DNA from: Bacteriovoracaceae bacterium
Lineage (GTDB): Bacteria > Bdellovibrionota > Bacteriovoracia > Bacteriovoracales > Bacteriovoracaceae
NCBI GenBank assembly: GCA_023137315.1
Contig: JAGLPP010000126.1
Coordinates: forward strand, 1-33,533
Direction: 5' to 3'
Length of the DNA: 33,533 nucleotides
Shown here piece after piece: positions 23,840 through 31,605 of this stretch; the stretch's first letter is position 1; each line of letters starts with the position of its first letter. The translations under genes and the position numbers were made by a program. Below the pieces are notes generated by a model. That model was not told the origin of the DNA. It did no database searches and was given only the letters and a program-made list of their open reading frames with translations.

Positions 23840-25189
23840 ATGAAATTGATTGTTGTGTTGATGTTTGTTGTTGTATTGCCAGTTTATGCGTCACTTGTCG
23901 CTGTTGTTGATTCTGGTGTTGATACAAGTCACCAGGATTTGTTGCCAAAAATCTGGACGAATTCTATTGATAGTGTTGAAAATGGAATTGATGATGATCA
24001 AAACGGGTACATGGATGATATTTTTGGATGGAACTTCGTTGACAATAATAATCTTGTGTTTGATCGTTCTCATGTCAACAAGGTCACTGATGATCTGAAA
24101 AAGTTCATGATTCTTTACAGTAAATACCAGCTTGGAACGGTTACATCTGATGAAATTTCATGGCTTCGTGAAAAGATAAACGATAATGAGTTGATGGGCC
24201 TTATTGGTTCTTATGGTGGTTATGCTCACGGTACGCATGTTGCGGGAATTTTGTCGAAAAATTCATCAAACAGCATCTTGAGTGTTAAATTTCTCAAATC
24301 CGGATTCAGTAGCATCTTTGGACTTCATGTAAACAAGAATGATGTCGAAGTAAGCGAAAAGGACCCGAGAGTTGAGTTGGACGAGGCAGCAAGAGGGTCG
24401 GTTGATAGATCAATTGTGATGGCAGAATATATTAACGGTCATAATGCTGATGTTGCCAACGGATCATATGGGACGAGCTATGAGCAGGTGTTTGGATTTA
24501 TTTTGGAGCAGATCAAAGAGCTTTACGGTGAGGACGCCACAGAAGATATGGCACACGAGCTTACACGACATTATTTTTCAAGATGGATAGAGTATTCAAG
24601 TGAATTTGTCGAGACGGCCGGGAATACTCTTTTTGTTTTTGCCGCAGGGAATGAAAGTTCGAATAATGATGAATTTCCATGTACTCCGGCAAATATTGAT
24701 GCTGCCAATGTGATTACTGTAGCCGCTTCCAAGGGAAGAGGCGATCTTGCAAAGTTTTCAAATTATGGTGTATCAAAAGTCCATATTGCTGCCCCTGGAG
24801 TTGCCATTTCTTCTTCAGTTCCATCAGCGGAAGAAAATCTTTTGCTTCCAATGTCTGGAACAAGTCAGGCGGCACCGTTTGTTTCCAATGTGGCCGGAAG
24901 GGTAAAGGATGCCAATTCAATGCTTAATCCCGGGGATATCAAGCAAATTCTTATGGAAACTGTTGATGTAAAGGAATTTCTCAAGGGAAAGGTGATGTCT
25001 GGTGGAATTGTTAACAGTGAAAGGGCACTTTATGCTGCTAAATTGTCAAAGGATATGGGAATCAATGAAGCGGTTGCCATGTCAAAAACAGCGGTGAAGG
25101 ATATTGTTTCAGAAGAAGAGAAAGTTCTTCCGAATTTTGTAAAAATTAAAAATATTGTTAGATCACTGCCAAGTCCTGATTTCAAATAA
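23840..25189 (+). CDS. Secreted subtilisin-like serine protease (S8)
   Basis: The 449-residue protein starts with a short signal peptide (1-17, ending VYA) and goes straight into the catalytic domain: Asp24 in VAVVDSGVD, His130 in YAHGTHVAG, oxyanion Asn271 in FAAGNES and Ser342 in MSGTSQAAP. The usual I9 propeptide of 60-80 residues is absent. A long insertion (about 140-250) lies between the His and Asn motifs, and a helical charged tail (about 395-449) follows the fold. The ATG follows ATAGGAG. It is downstream of the S1 protease and probably co-transcribed. Folding without a propeptide implies either assistance in trans or an intrinsically fast-folding variant; the target is unknown. Confidence 0.93.
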   Translation: MKLIVVLMFVVVLPVYASLVAVVDSGVDTSHQDLLPKIWTNSIDSVENGIDDDQNGYMDDIFGWNFVDNNNLVFDRSHVNKVTDDLKKFMILYSKYQLGTVTSDEISWLREKINDNELMGLIGSYGGYAHGTHVAGILSKNSSNSILSVKFLKSGFSSIFGLHVNKNDVEVSEKDPRVELDEAARGSVDRSIVMAEYINGHNADVANGSYGTSYEQVFGFILEQIKELYGEDATEDMAHELTRHYFSRWIEYSSEFVETAGNTLFVFAAGNESSNNDEFPCTPANIDAANVITVAASKGRGDLAKFSNYGVSKVHIAAPGVAISSSVPSAEENLLLPMSGTSQAAPFVSNVAGRVKDANSMLNPGDIKQILMETVDVKEFLKGKVMSGGIVNSERALYAAKLSKDMGINEAVAMSKTAVKDIVSEEEKVLPNFVKIKNIVRSLPSPDFK

Positions 25190-25215
25190 CTGACCACACT
25201 TAACTGATCACACTA
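25188..25215. repeat. 14-base tandem duplication between two stop codons
   Basis: AACTGACCACACTT is followed at once by AACTGATCACACTA (12 of 14 identical). The pair spans the end of the subtilase gene and the stop codon of the convergent recombinase gene. No terminator hairpin is seen here. Confidence 0.5.
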
Positions 25216-26169
25216 ATAATCGAGTTTATAGACAGGGGAGTCGGAAAGTTTTCGCCTCCTCTTGTCATATTCCTGTGTTGTCTTGACTGATGAGTGGTTG
25301 ACCTCTTGTGCTACGCGATAGATATCCACACCAATTTCAAGAAGTTCACTGATAAAGGTTGCACGGGCCGAATGTGGGCAGATATTAAAGGTAAGATTTA
25401 TTTTTTTGGCATAGTTATTTAGAATTTCGTTTATGGTCTTTGGATTTAAGGGCTTATTGAGGTTTTTTGGATCGGCCGGATTTTTTGTTGGTTGAAAAAA
25501 CCAGTCTTCCGGGATGTGCTCCCTTTTTTGATCTTTCATCCACTGAAGATATTCTTTCAGGGCATCCACACAGATGGGATGGAGAATCTTCTGGCCGCGT
25601 TTACCACCTTTCCCTCTGTATTTGAGAATATGATGTCCGTTGAGCTTTGTGTAATCCTTTCTTCTTAGATGCAGAATTTCCTGTTTGCGAAGCCCTGTTG
25701 TAAAAAATGTTAAAAGAAGTGCCTTATGCATTTTTCCGGATTTTTTATTTTGATCTATGGCATCAATAAGTGCTCTGACCTGTTCTCCATTGAGCGCATT
25801 GGTCGGTGTTACGACTTCACTTCGTGGTCTTTTTATTGATGCAGTTGGATTGGATTTTACAATATTGCGTTCAGAAAGATAGTTGAAATAGCTGGAGATT
25901 GCGGCCAGTTTGCGGCATATGGTTTTAGGAGAGCAGGGATCACCATCACGACCTCCTGTCTCATAAAGGAAGTTTCGAAATTTCACCACATGTCTTTTTT
26001 CAATGTCAGCAAGAGTGTTTATGTTTGAAAAACCATCTTGCATGAAGTCAAAAAATTGTTTGATATCCCGGCGATATGAAATACGTGTATGTTCCGAGGT
26101 AAGTTCGTCAAAAAAATCCTCGTAGAGTGGAAACTTGTTTTCTTCATCATTATATGTGGAATTATTCAT
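25213..26169 (-). CDS. Tyrosine recombinase of XerC/XerD type
   Basis: The 318-residue protein has an N-terminal SAM-like core-binding domain (about 15-110) and a catalytic domain with all active-site residues. These are Arg161 in TTGLRKQE, a Lys in the YRGKGGKRG turn (about 185-188), His266 and Arg269 in CPHSARAT, His292 in EVNHSS and nucleophile Tyr301 in QEYDKR. LGH of XerC/D is here VNH. It could be the chromosome-dimer XerC/D or a stand-alone integrase; there is no partner, att site or phage gene beside it. The ATG at 26169 follows AAGGT. It converges on the subtilase gene and diverges from the FecR gene through a symmetric -10 element. Confidence 0.88.
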   Translation of the reverse strand: MNNSTYNDEENKFPLYEDFFDELTSEHTRISYRRDIKQFFDFMQDGFSNINTLADIEKRHVVKFRNFLYETGGRDGDPCSPKTICRKLAAISSYFNYLSERNIVKSNPTASIKRPRSEVVTPTNALNGEQVRALIDAIDQNKKSGKMHKALLLTFFTTGLRKQEILHLRRKDYTKLNGHHILKYRGKGGKRGQKILHPICVDALKEYLQWMKDQKREHIPEDWFFQPTKNPADPKNLNKPLNPKTINEILNNYAKKINLTFNICPHSARATFISELLEIGVDIYRVAQEVNHSSVKTTQEYDKRRRKLSDSPVYKLDY

Positions 26170-26189
26170 TTATTTACCTTGTTTATTTT

Positions 26190-26197
26190 ATTATAAT
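26190..26197. promoter_or_regulatory. Symmetric -10 element between the recombinase and FecR genes
   Basis: ATTATAAT is a palindrome that offers a perfect TATAAT on each strand (26192-26197 plus, 26190-26195 minus), 20-35 bases before each start codon. The -35 regions at 17 bases are weak on both strands. Symmetric -10 sequences are known to allow divergent initiation from one spot. Confidence 0.5.
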
Positions 26198-26231
26198 CTA
26201 CGCGGTACGAATTAGAAAACAGGAATGTCTT

Positions 26232-27566
26232 ATGAAAAAAGAACTTATTTTAATGATATGTTTCGTCCTCGCTTCGCTTTGTCCCCTGAATTCCTTTGCA
26301 GCAAGAAAGGTCGCCAAAGTGATCATGGTAAGAGGAAATGTTTTTGTGCAGGATGCATCCACGCGTGTTTTTAAAAAATTGGGCAAGGGCAGGTGGTTGA
26401 ATGAAAATGCAAAAATAAAAACTTCAAAGAGAAGTATTGTAAAACTTCTCTTTATCGATAAATCCCAGCTTACTCTCGGCCCAAACAGCGAAATGAAAAT
26501 TAACAGGTTTCCAAAAAACAAGGTGGGAATGCTTACCTTGTTAAAGGGAAAGATGCAGACCAAGGTTATGAAGAGCCGTACCGGAGATAATAAGGACAAG
26601 CTCTACATTAAAACCCCGTCTGCCGCATTAGGGGTTAGGGGAACGGATTTTATAGTCATGCATAATCCTCACAGTAAAAGATCATCGACACTTGCCTTTT
26701 CAGGCCGTGTTTCTTTTGCACAAATTCCAAAAAGGGCCAAAAGAAAGGCCAGGACGAATATTCGAAAATTGCTTTCAGGCGATAAAGCGGTGATGGTAAG
26801 AAGAGGTCAGTATTCAGGTTCAAGTAACAAGCTTGGAAGGGCAAATATTCCAATAAGAATAAGTCCCTCGCAGTTTTCAATACTAAAAAGAAGAGGAATA
26901 CAAACCGGAAAAACGAATAGAAAGAAAAAAATATTTCGTTCTCCGGTACCGTCGGGTATTTCCTCAAGGGTAGTGGTTACAAACGGTGAAAATGTCAGCA
27001 AGACTCTTGGCAGGGTCATGGGAGGTGGACGCGTTAAGGGTTTGATCGCCAAGGCGAAAAACAAAATTGAAAAAGAGATGGTTAAGTCTGATGTTCGTGC
27101 GGAAGGGATGTTCAACAAGAATACCGGGGAATTTGCTCCCAAAAATGGCGGTATTGTTAATCTGGACACTGGAACATATTATGCTCCACCGGCCGGTAGT
27201 GTTTTGGATCCCACGACAGGAACATATCAGATTCCCGCCACACACGGTGGAATTGATGCAAACGGGCGATATATGCCACCAGAGGGATATCAGGTTACCA
27301 AAGCTGGAACTGTTAAAAAAGATGAATTGGTGAGTGGACCTGAACAACCTTCGGACAAACCTGTGCAACCCAGCTTGCCAGAACCATTTCCTGACGATGA
27401 TCTGCTACCACCTCCACCAGATGAGCAACCATCTCCTCTTCCAGAGCCAGAACCTCCTCGTCCACCTTTTCACCCATTTAGTGTGATCGGTGGTGGTAAT
27501 GAACCCGATACAACAACGGAACAGAATTCCTTTTCGAGGGTCATTTTCAACATAACTGTACAGTAA
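26232..27566 (+). CDS. Secreted FecR-domain protein with short tandem repeats and a Pro-rich region
   Basis: The 444-residue protein has a signal peptide (1-22). A FecR domain follows at about 25-150 (KVIMVRGNVFV, LTLGPNSEMKI, LLKGKMQTKV, TPSAALGVRGTDF). A basic segment leads to four 15-16-residue repeats of the form TGxYxxPxxGx[VI][ND] at about 295-355. A Pro/Glu/Asp-rich stretch precedes the C-terminal FNITVQ. FecR domains outside iron regulation are common in secreted or envelope proteins and probably bind surface polymers. The ATG at 26232 follows AGGA at eight bases. The TPR-barrel gene begins 11 bases after the stop, so the two probably work as a pair. No function is assigned. Confidence 0.8.
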   Translation: MKKELILMICFVLASLCPLNSFAARKVAKVIMVRGNVFVQDASTRVFKKLGKGRWLNENAKIKTSKRSIVKLLFIDKSQLTLGPNSEMKINRFPKNKVGMLTLLKGKMQTKVMKSRTGDNKDKLYIKTPSAALGVRGTDFIVMHNPHSKRSSTLAFSGRVSFAQIPKRAKRKARTNIRKLLSGDKAVMVRRGQYSGSSNKLGRANIPIRISPSQFSILKRRGIQTGKTNRKKKIFRSPVPSGISSRVVVTNGENVSKTLGRVMGGGRVKGLIAKAKNKIEKEMVKSDVRAEGMFNKNTGEFAPKNGGIVNLDTGTYYAPPAGSVLDPTTGTYQIPATHGGIDANGRYMPPEGYQVTKAGTVKKDELVSGPEQPSDKPVQPSLPEPFPDDDLLPPPPDEQPSPLPEPEPPRPPFHPFSVIGGGNEPDTTTEQNSFSRVIFNITVQ

Positions 27567-27577
27567 TAAGGGTTTTT

Positions 27578-29185
27578 ATGAAAAAGTTGTTTGTAGTTAT
27601 ATTGGCCGTTATCTCCATTAGTGCCTTTGCTGTGAGTAAGTCTGAAAAGCTCTTTTCCGATGTCATGCTCAGCTATCAAAGAGGTGATTATTATGATGCA
27701 ATCAATGGCCTTGGAAAAACTGGTAGATATAAAAAATACCAGGCCGTCAGCTATTACTGGAAGGGAATCTGTTACTCCAAGCTGCAGGAATTTGACAAGG
27801 CGATTATTAATTATAAAAAGGCAATCAAGCTAAAATCCAGTCCCGAGGATATTTACTATCAGCTTGGGCAAGCTTTTTTTGCCAGTTCAAAAAGGGAAGA
27901 GGCACGAGAGGCATTCAAGCAATCAGTTCTAAGGCGTTTCAAGGTTGCAGAGTCATTTTATTATATTGGAACAATTGATTTCGAGCTTAAAAATTATGAC
28001 TCGGCAATTAATTATTTCAGTCGGGTAGGGGAAGTTGAAGATATTTCCGATGATATGAATCAGTCGGGACAATTCATGCTTGGTGAATCCTATCTTGGTA
28101 AAATAGAAAAGTATAACAAGAGGGTTACAAAGACGGTCAGAAAAAAGGTCATGAACTTTGTGATACCATATATGAAGGAAGCGTTGAATGTTGACTACGA
28201 AAGCGATATGGCCGGCAAAATTTATAAACGTCTTGAAGAGGTAAGAAAAAAATATCGGATCAGGAAAAAAACATTTATCAATGGAAAGGCATATCCTGAA
28301 AAAAGATTTACACTGTGGCTTTCAGAGAAAATTTCCTATGACAGTAATGTTATTTTGGAATCATCCGATGCCGAGGCCAGCACAACGGCAGTAAACAAGG
28401 ATTCACTTATTTTTAACACATCTGCGTTTGTTAATTCGACGGCAGTACATAAAAGACGTTTCGTCTTTGCTCCCGAGCTGTTTTTTCTGCATACATATCA
28501 TTCCCGTCAGAGTGATTACAGTATTTATCAGAATGATTCGATATCGATTGCCCCGGCATTAAAAAATCGTCTGGAGCATACGATTTTTTCACGGCCGGCA
28601 TCAATTCTTTTTAATCTTGAATTTGATATGACATCCAGAAAAAGAAATGCCCCGGTCGACAAGAGCTTGCATGAATACGGGAAAACCACCGCAGTTGTTC
28701 TTGGGGAAAAACTTCAATTCTCTGAATCCTCTTACACAACGTTTGATTATAAATACAGCTCATTTGCCGCATACGATGTTGCCTTGAATACGAAGACCCA
28801 CAGAGTGAGTGTCGATCATCAGGTGATGTTGCCAAATAATGATACTTTCATCATTTATGCGAAAGCGGATTTTATCAAGGCCAAAACGAGTTTTAGTGAC
28901 AGCGATGAATACTATTTCAGGTTTGACTGGATGGGGTCTGAATACTGGAAAGGCTTTGATCTTGCCTTGGCGATGGCCGTAACAATGGTCGATACGAAAA
29001 AGCAGAAGACAATCAGGGGGACTGAAATGGTATATAACCCATCCGTCACCCTTTCAAAAACATTGAAGAAAAAATGGGATATTGTCTTCGGCTATAATTT
29101 CACCCAAAAAACATCAAAGCAAAAGACAATTTATGCATATTACCAACATGTATTTGATGCCGGAATCAAATACAATTTTTATTAG
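27578..29185 (+). CDS. TPR protein with C-terminal outer-membrane beta-barrel
   Basis: The 535-residue protein has a signal peptide (1-18). Several TPR units follow at about 20-190 (YDAINGLGKTGRYKKYQAVSYYWKG, with later AIKLKSSPEDIYYQLGQAF). A long C-terminal part (about 240-535) has alternating aromatic strands ending in IKYNFY. A periplasmic TPR half plus a barrel is the layout of SLAM-type and PgaA-type outer-membrane exporters, which move surface lipoproteins or polysaccharide. Which cargo applies here is open, with the FecR-repeat protein encoded just upstream as one candidate. The ATG follows AAGGG at six bases. It converges with dapD with a 2-base gap. Confidence 0.78.
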   Translation: MKKLFVVILAVISISAFAVSKSEKLFSDVMLSYQRGDYYDAINGLGKTGRYKKYQAVSYYWKGICYSKLQEFDKAIINYKKAIKLKSSPEDIYYQLGQAFFASSKREEAREAFKQSVLRRFKVAESFYYIGTIDFELKNYDSAINYFSRVGEVEDISDDMNQSGQFMLGESYLGKIEKYNKRVTKTVRKKVMNFVIPYMKEALNVDYESDMAGKIYKRLEEVRKKYRIRKKTFINGKAYPEKRFTLWLSEKISYDSNVILESSDAEASTTAVNKDSLIFNTSAFVNSTAVHKRRFVFAPELFFLHTYHSRQSDYSIYQNDSISIAPALKNRLEHTIFSRPASILFNLEFDMTSRKRNAPVDKSLHEYGKTTAVVLGEKLQFSESSYTTFDYKYSSFAAYDVALNTKTHRVSVDHQVMLPNNDTFIIYAKADFIKAKTSFSDSDEYYFRFDWMGSEYWKGFDLALAMAVTMVDTKKQKTIRGTEMVYNPSVTLSKTLKKKWDIVFGYNFTQKTSKQKTIYAYYQHVFDAGIKYNFY

Positions 29186-29187
29186 TC

Positions 29188-29937
29188 TCAGCGTAGGGCC
29201 TCTTCAAGAACCAGTGAGGCATCGCTTTTTTCATCACGGTATTTGATAATAATCGCGCAGGATAATTTTAGTCCGTGGGCCCTTGTAAAATCATTTTCGT
29301 TTTTAAGATTGCGACTGCCTGGAATGACGACGGAGTTTTCGGGTATTGGTTCACCTTTTTTCAGTAGGCGCTGGTGGACGGCATCGTAGACAGGAACACT
29401 TCGCGAGAGAACCACTCCGGGAGCGATGACCGAGTTTTTATAGACATGCACTCCTTCAACAATAATTGATCCGGCCCCAACAAAACAATTATCTTCGATA
29501 ACCACGGGAGAAAGGCCCACCGGTTCAAGGACTCCTCCGAGTTTTACACCGGCCGCAAGATGGACATTTTTTCCAACCTGCGCACATGAGCCGATAAGAA
29601 CGTGACTGTCGACAAGGGTTCCTTTATCAACGAAAGCTCCGATGTTGATGTATGATGGCGGCATGATTATGACTCCCCTGGAGACATAGGTACCGCGACG
29701 GACAGTACTTCCAAATGGAACGATTCTTACCTCATCGGCGGGTTCAAAAACACGGGGAGTGAGATTATGTTTGTCAATATAGCATGCCTCCATAAGTGAA
29801 AGCTCACCTTCGCTGAAGGCCTCTAAAATGGATTCTTTTACCTCGATATTTGGCACCCATTTCCCGTTTTCCTTGGTGGCCGATCGAATTTCACCTGACT
29901 CAAGTTTTTTAAAAATTTCCTGCCAATGTACCGGCAT
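29188..29937 (-). CDS. dapD: 2,3,4,5-tetrahydropyridine-2,6-dicarboxylate N-succinyltransferase
   Basis: The enzyme uses succinyl-CoA to open the ring of tetrahydrodipicolinate in the succinylase branch of lysine/diaminopimelate synthesis. The 249-residue protein shows the left-handed beta-helix of hexapeptide repeats. Family-specific segments include NIGAFVDKGTLVDSHVLIGS, CAQVGKNVHLAAGVKLGGVL and VIEDNCFVGAGS, aligning closely with Escherichia coli DapD. The ATG at 29937 follows AGGAG at seven bases. A frame extended to 29994 would overlap dapA and lacks a site. It starts one base after the dapA stop, so the order of transcription is dapB-dapA-dapD. Confidence 0.95.
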   Translation of the reverse strand: MPVHWQEIFKKLESGEIRSATKENGKWVPNIEVKESILEAFSEGELSLMEACYIDKHNLTPRVFEPADEVRIVPFGSTVRRGTYVSRGVIIMPPSYINIGAFVDKGTLVDSHVLIGSCAQVGKNVHLAAGVKLGGVLEPVGLSPVVIEDNCFVGAGSIIVEGVHVYKNSVIAPGVVLSRSVPVYDAVHQRLLKKGEPIPENSVVIPGSRNLKNENDFTRAHGLKLSCAIIIKYRDEKSDASLVLEEALR

Positions 29938-29938
29938 G

Positions 29939-30832
29939 CTATTTCTCCTGTGTTTGTTCTTTAAACCATTTTTTAATGGCGTAATCCATTTCAAGAAGTC
30001 CGGCCGTCTCTTTTAAATCCCTTGAAGAAAGAGGGGGTCTTGTGAGCGGGGTTTTGATTTTTTGCTGCAAGTGAAGAAGTGCTTTAACTGGAATAGGGTT
30101 GCTTGCAGTAAAAAGTGAGTCACAGGCCTTCTCCCAGAGCTTTTTTTCTGTAAGTTTGTTTTGAAGTGCCTGTTCGACATAGAGGGCCGTTTGTTCCGGC
30201 CAGGCGTTTGAAGCGACGGACACAAGTCCCCTTGCTCCAAGTTTTGCGTGTTCTGGAAAAAATGCATCATCCCCGCTGTATAGATTCAGATCAGGTGCTG
30301 TTTCCCTGTATTTTTTGAATACGTCGATATTTCCGCTTGCCTCTTTTAAGGCCCAAAGTCTCTTATGGCCAATTAGTTTTTTGAGTGTTTCAAAGTGAAG
30401 TGTTATGCCGGTACGGGATGGAATATTGTAGAGCATGACAGGTTTGCCTGCCTGATCCATGAGTGTTTTAAACCATTCATATTGTCCCATGACACCAGGT
30501 TTTGCATAAAGCGGGGTTACCATCAGGTAGGCGTCGATATGGTTAAAGTTTTCCAAAAAACTGATCCATTCCTGCATTGATTTCAGATTGGCACCGCCGA
30601 CTCCAACCATTAGCGGAACATTGTGTCCAATGTCGCTTGTAAAATCGATAATTTTTTTTCGTTCTTCAAGATCAAGATTTAAGGATTCCCCGGTGCTTCC
30701 CAGAAGTAAAATACCATTTCCGGCATTCTCTTGTTCTTTGAAAAGTTCCTTCAATGCAGTGAAATCAATTTCACCGGATTCATCAAGTGGAGTAACAAGT
30801 GCGGTCCAAAGTTTTGTTTCCTTAATCTTCAT
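29939..30832 (-). CDS. dapA: 4-hydroxy-tetrahydrodipicolinate synthase
   Basis: DapA condenses pyruvate with aspartate semialdehyde, the committed step to diaminopimelate. The 297-residue TIM-barrel protein has GSTGES (Ser46, Thr47), Tyr135 and Arg140 in LYNIPSRTG, and the Schiff-base Lys163 in WALKEASGN. These positions are within two residues of those in the Escherichia coli enzyme. Ser replaces the first of the two usual Thr of the proton relay, a mild change. It overlaps the dapB stop by 11 bases, so its translation is coupled; the ribosome site lies inside dapB. Feedback by lysine cannot be read from sequence. Confidence 0.96.
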   Translation of the reverse strand: MKIKETKLWTALVTPLDESGEIDFTALKELFKEQENAGNGILLLGSTGESLNLDLEERKKIIDFTSDIGHNVPLMVGVGGANLKSMQEWISFLENFNHIDAYLMVTPLYAKPGVMGQYEWFKTLMDQAGKPVMLYNIPSRTGITLHFETLKKLIGHKRLWALKEASGNIDVFKKYRETAPDLNLYSGDDAFFPEHAKLGARGLVSVASNAWPEQTALYVEQALQNKLTEKKLWEKACDSLFTASNPIPVKALLHLQQKIKTPLTRPPLSSRDLKETAGLLEMDYAIKKWFKEQTQEK

Positions 30833-31508
30833 TATTTGTCTCTTTCATTTCCTGCCTGATGAGTTCGTTGAACTGATGCAGGCCAGGATCTATCTTTTTA
30901 TTATTTACAAGTTGGTGCGCGGCCCAGACGGCACCCTGGGCGAAGACTTTTCTGTCTTTTGCCGAATGTTTGATGCTGATGGACTCATTTTCAGTGTCCA
31001 GTATGAGTTCATGAGTTCCAACGGCATCGCCCTCGCGGATGCTTGTGATCTCCATTTTTTCCCCCAACCAGTTTTCCCATAATATGGCAGTGCCGCTTGG
31101 AGAATCCAATTTATTTTTGTGATGGATTTCGTTCAGCGAAAATTGATAATCATCAAAAAGGAGCGGAGCCTTCTTGAAAACTTGAATCATTTCATAAATA
31201 AGATTCATTCCAAGAGAGAAATTACTGCTATGGGCCCATTTGAGTTTTCTGCTTTTTAGCGATTCATGAATGTCTTTTGGCCAGTCAAATCCAGTTGATC
31301 CTGTGACGACTGGAATTTGTGTTTCGATAAGCATTGGAATTAAATTCAAAAAAACCTTTCCAGGAGTAAAGCAGATGATGACATCGTGGTTACGAAGCTT
31401 GTATTTGTTTGGTGTATTTTTTGTGTTGAATATTGTGAAATCAGATCCACTTAAAAGATCAGCTACCTTGCTTCCGGTTTTTCCACAACCTATCAGGGCG
31501 ATTTGCAT
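30822..31508 (-). CDS. dapB: 4-hydroxy-tetrahydrodipicolinate reductase
   Basis: DapB reduces hydroxy-tetrahydrodipicolinate with NAD(P)H. The 228-residue protein is shorter than the 270-residue enterobacterial form. It has the Rossmann start MQIALIGCGKTGS, STGF in the middle, and the catalytic EIHHKNKLDSPSGTA block with His129, His130 and Lys133, plus the closing AHQL segment. The nucleotide motif GCGKTG lacks the usual GAxGRMG, as in short DapB forms. The ATG at 31508 follows GAGG. It is first in the dapB-dapA-dapD operon and divergent from asd. The predicted leader is about 22 bases, too short for a lysine riboswitch. Confidence 0.93.
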   Translation of the reverse strand: MQIALIGCGKTGSKVADLLSGSDFTIFNTKNTPNKYKLRNHDVIICFTPGKVFLNLIPMLIETQIPVVTGSTGFDWPKDIHESLKSRKLKWAHSSNFSLGMNLIYEMIQVFKKAPLLFDDYQFSLNEIHHKNKLDSPSGTAILWENWLGEKMEITSIREGDAVGTHELILDTENESISIKHSAKDRKVFAQGAVWAAHQLVNNKKIDPGLHQFNELIRQEMKETNNED

Positions 31509-31536
31509 ATAAACCTCAAAGAAAAAAGACTACGTC

Positions 31537-31565
31537 ATTGTAACAATTACCGTTGTTTGTGTTAA
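31537..31565 (-). promoter_or_regulatory. Sigma-70-type promoter of dapB-dapA-dapD
   Basis: TTAACA (complement of 31560-31565), a 17-base spacer and TACAAT (31537-31542), each one base from consensus. Predicted start near 31530. It interlocks with the asd promoter on the other strand. Confidence 0.6.
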
Positions 31566-31580
31566 CCTTAATTCGATAAT
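31553..31580 (+). promoter_or_regulatory. Sigma-70-type promoter of asd
   Basis: TTGTTT (31553-31558), a 16-base spacer and GATAAT (31575-31580). Its -35 lies inside the spacer of the dapB promoter, so two polymerases are unlikely to bind at once. Confidence 0.5.
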
Positions 31581-31605
31581 AAAATCCGTAAAAGACGGGG
31601 TGAAA

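Noticed and set aside
25213-26169. The tyrosine recombinase as the integrase of the asd islet.
   Set aside because: It lies about 6.5 kb away with housekeeping genes between, no repeat related to the asd copies is found near it, and it may simply be XerC/D-like.
26656-27368. Several long open frames (103-134 codons) on the minus strand opposite the FecR gene.
   Set aside because: They mirror the codon bias of the FecR gene and lack start signals.
31509-31536. Lysine riboswitch in the dapB leader.
   Set aside because: The predicted leader is about 22 bases, far below the ~170 needed for the lysine element.
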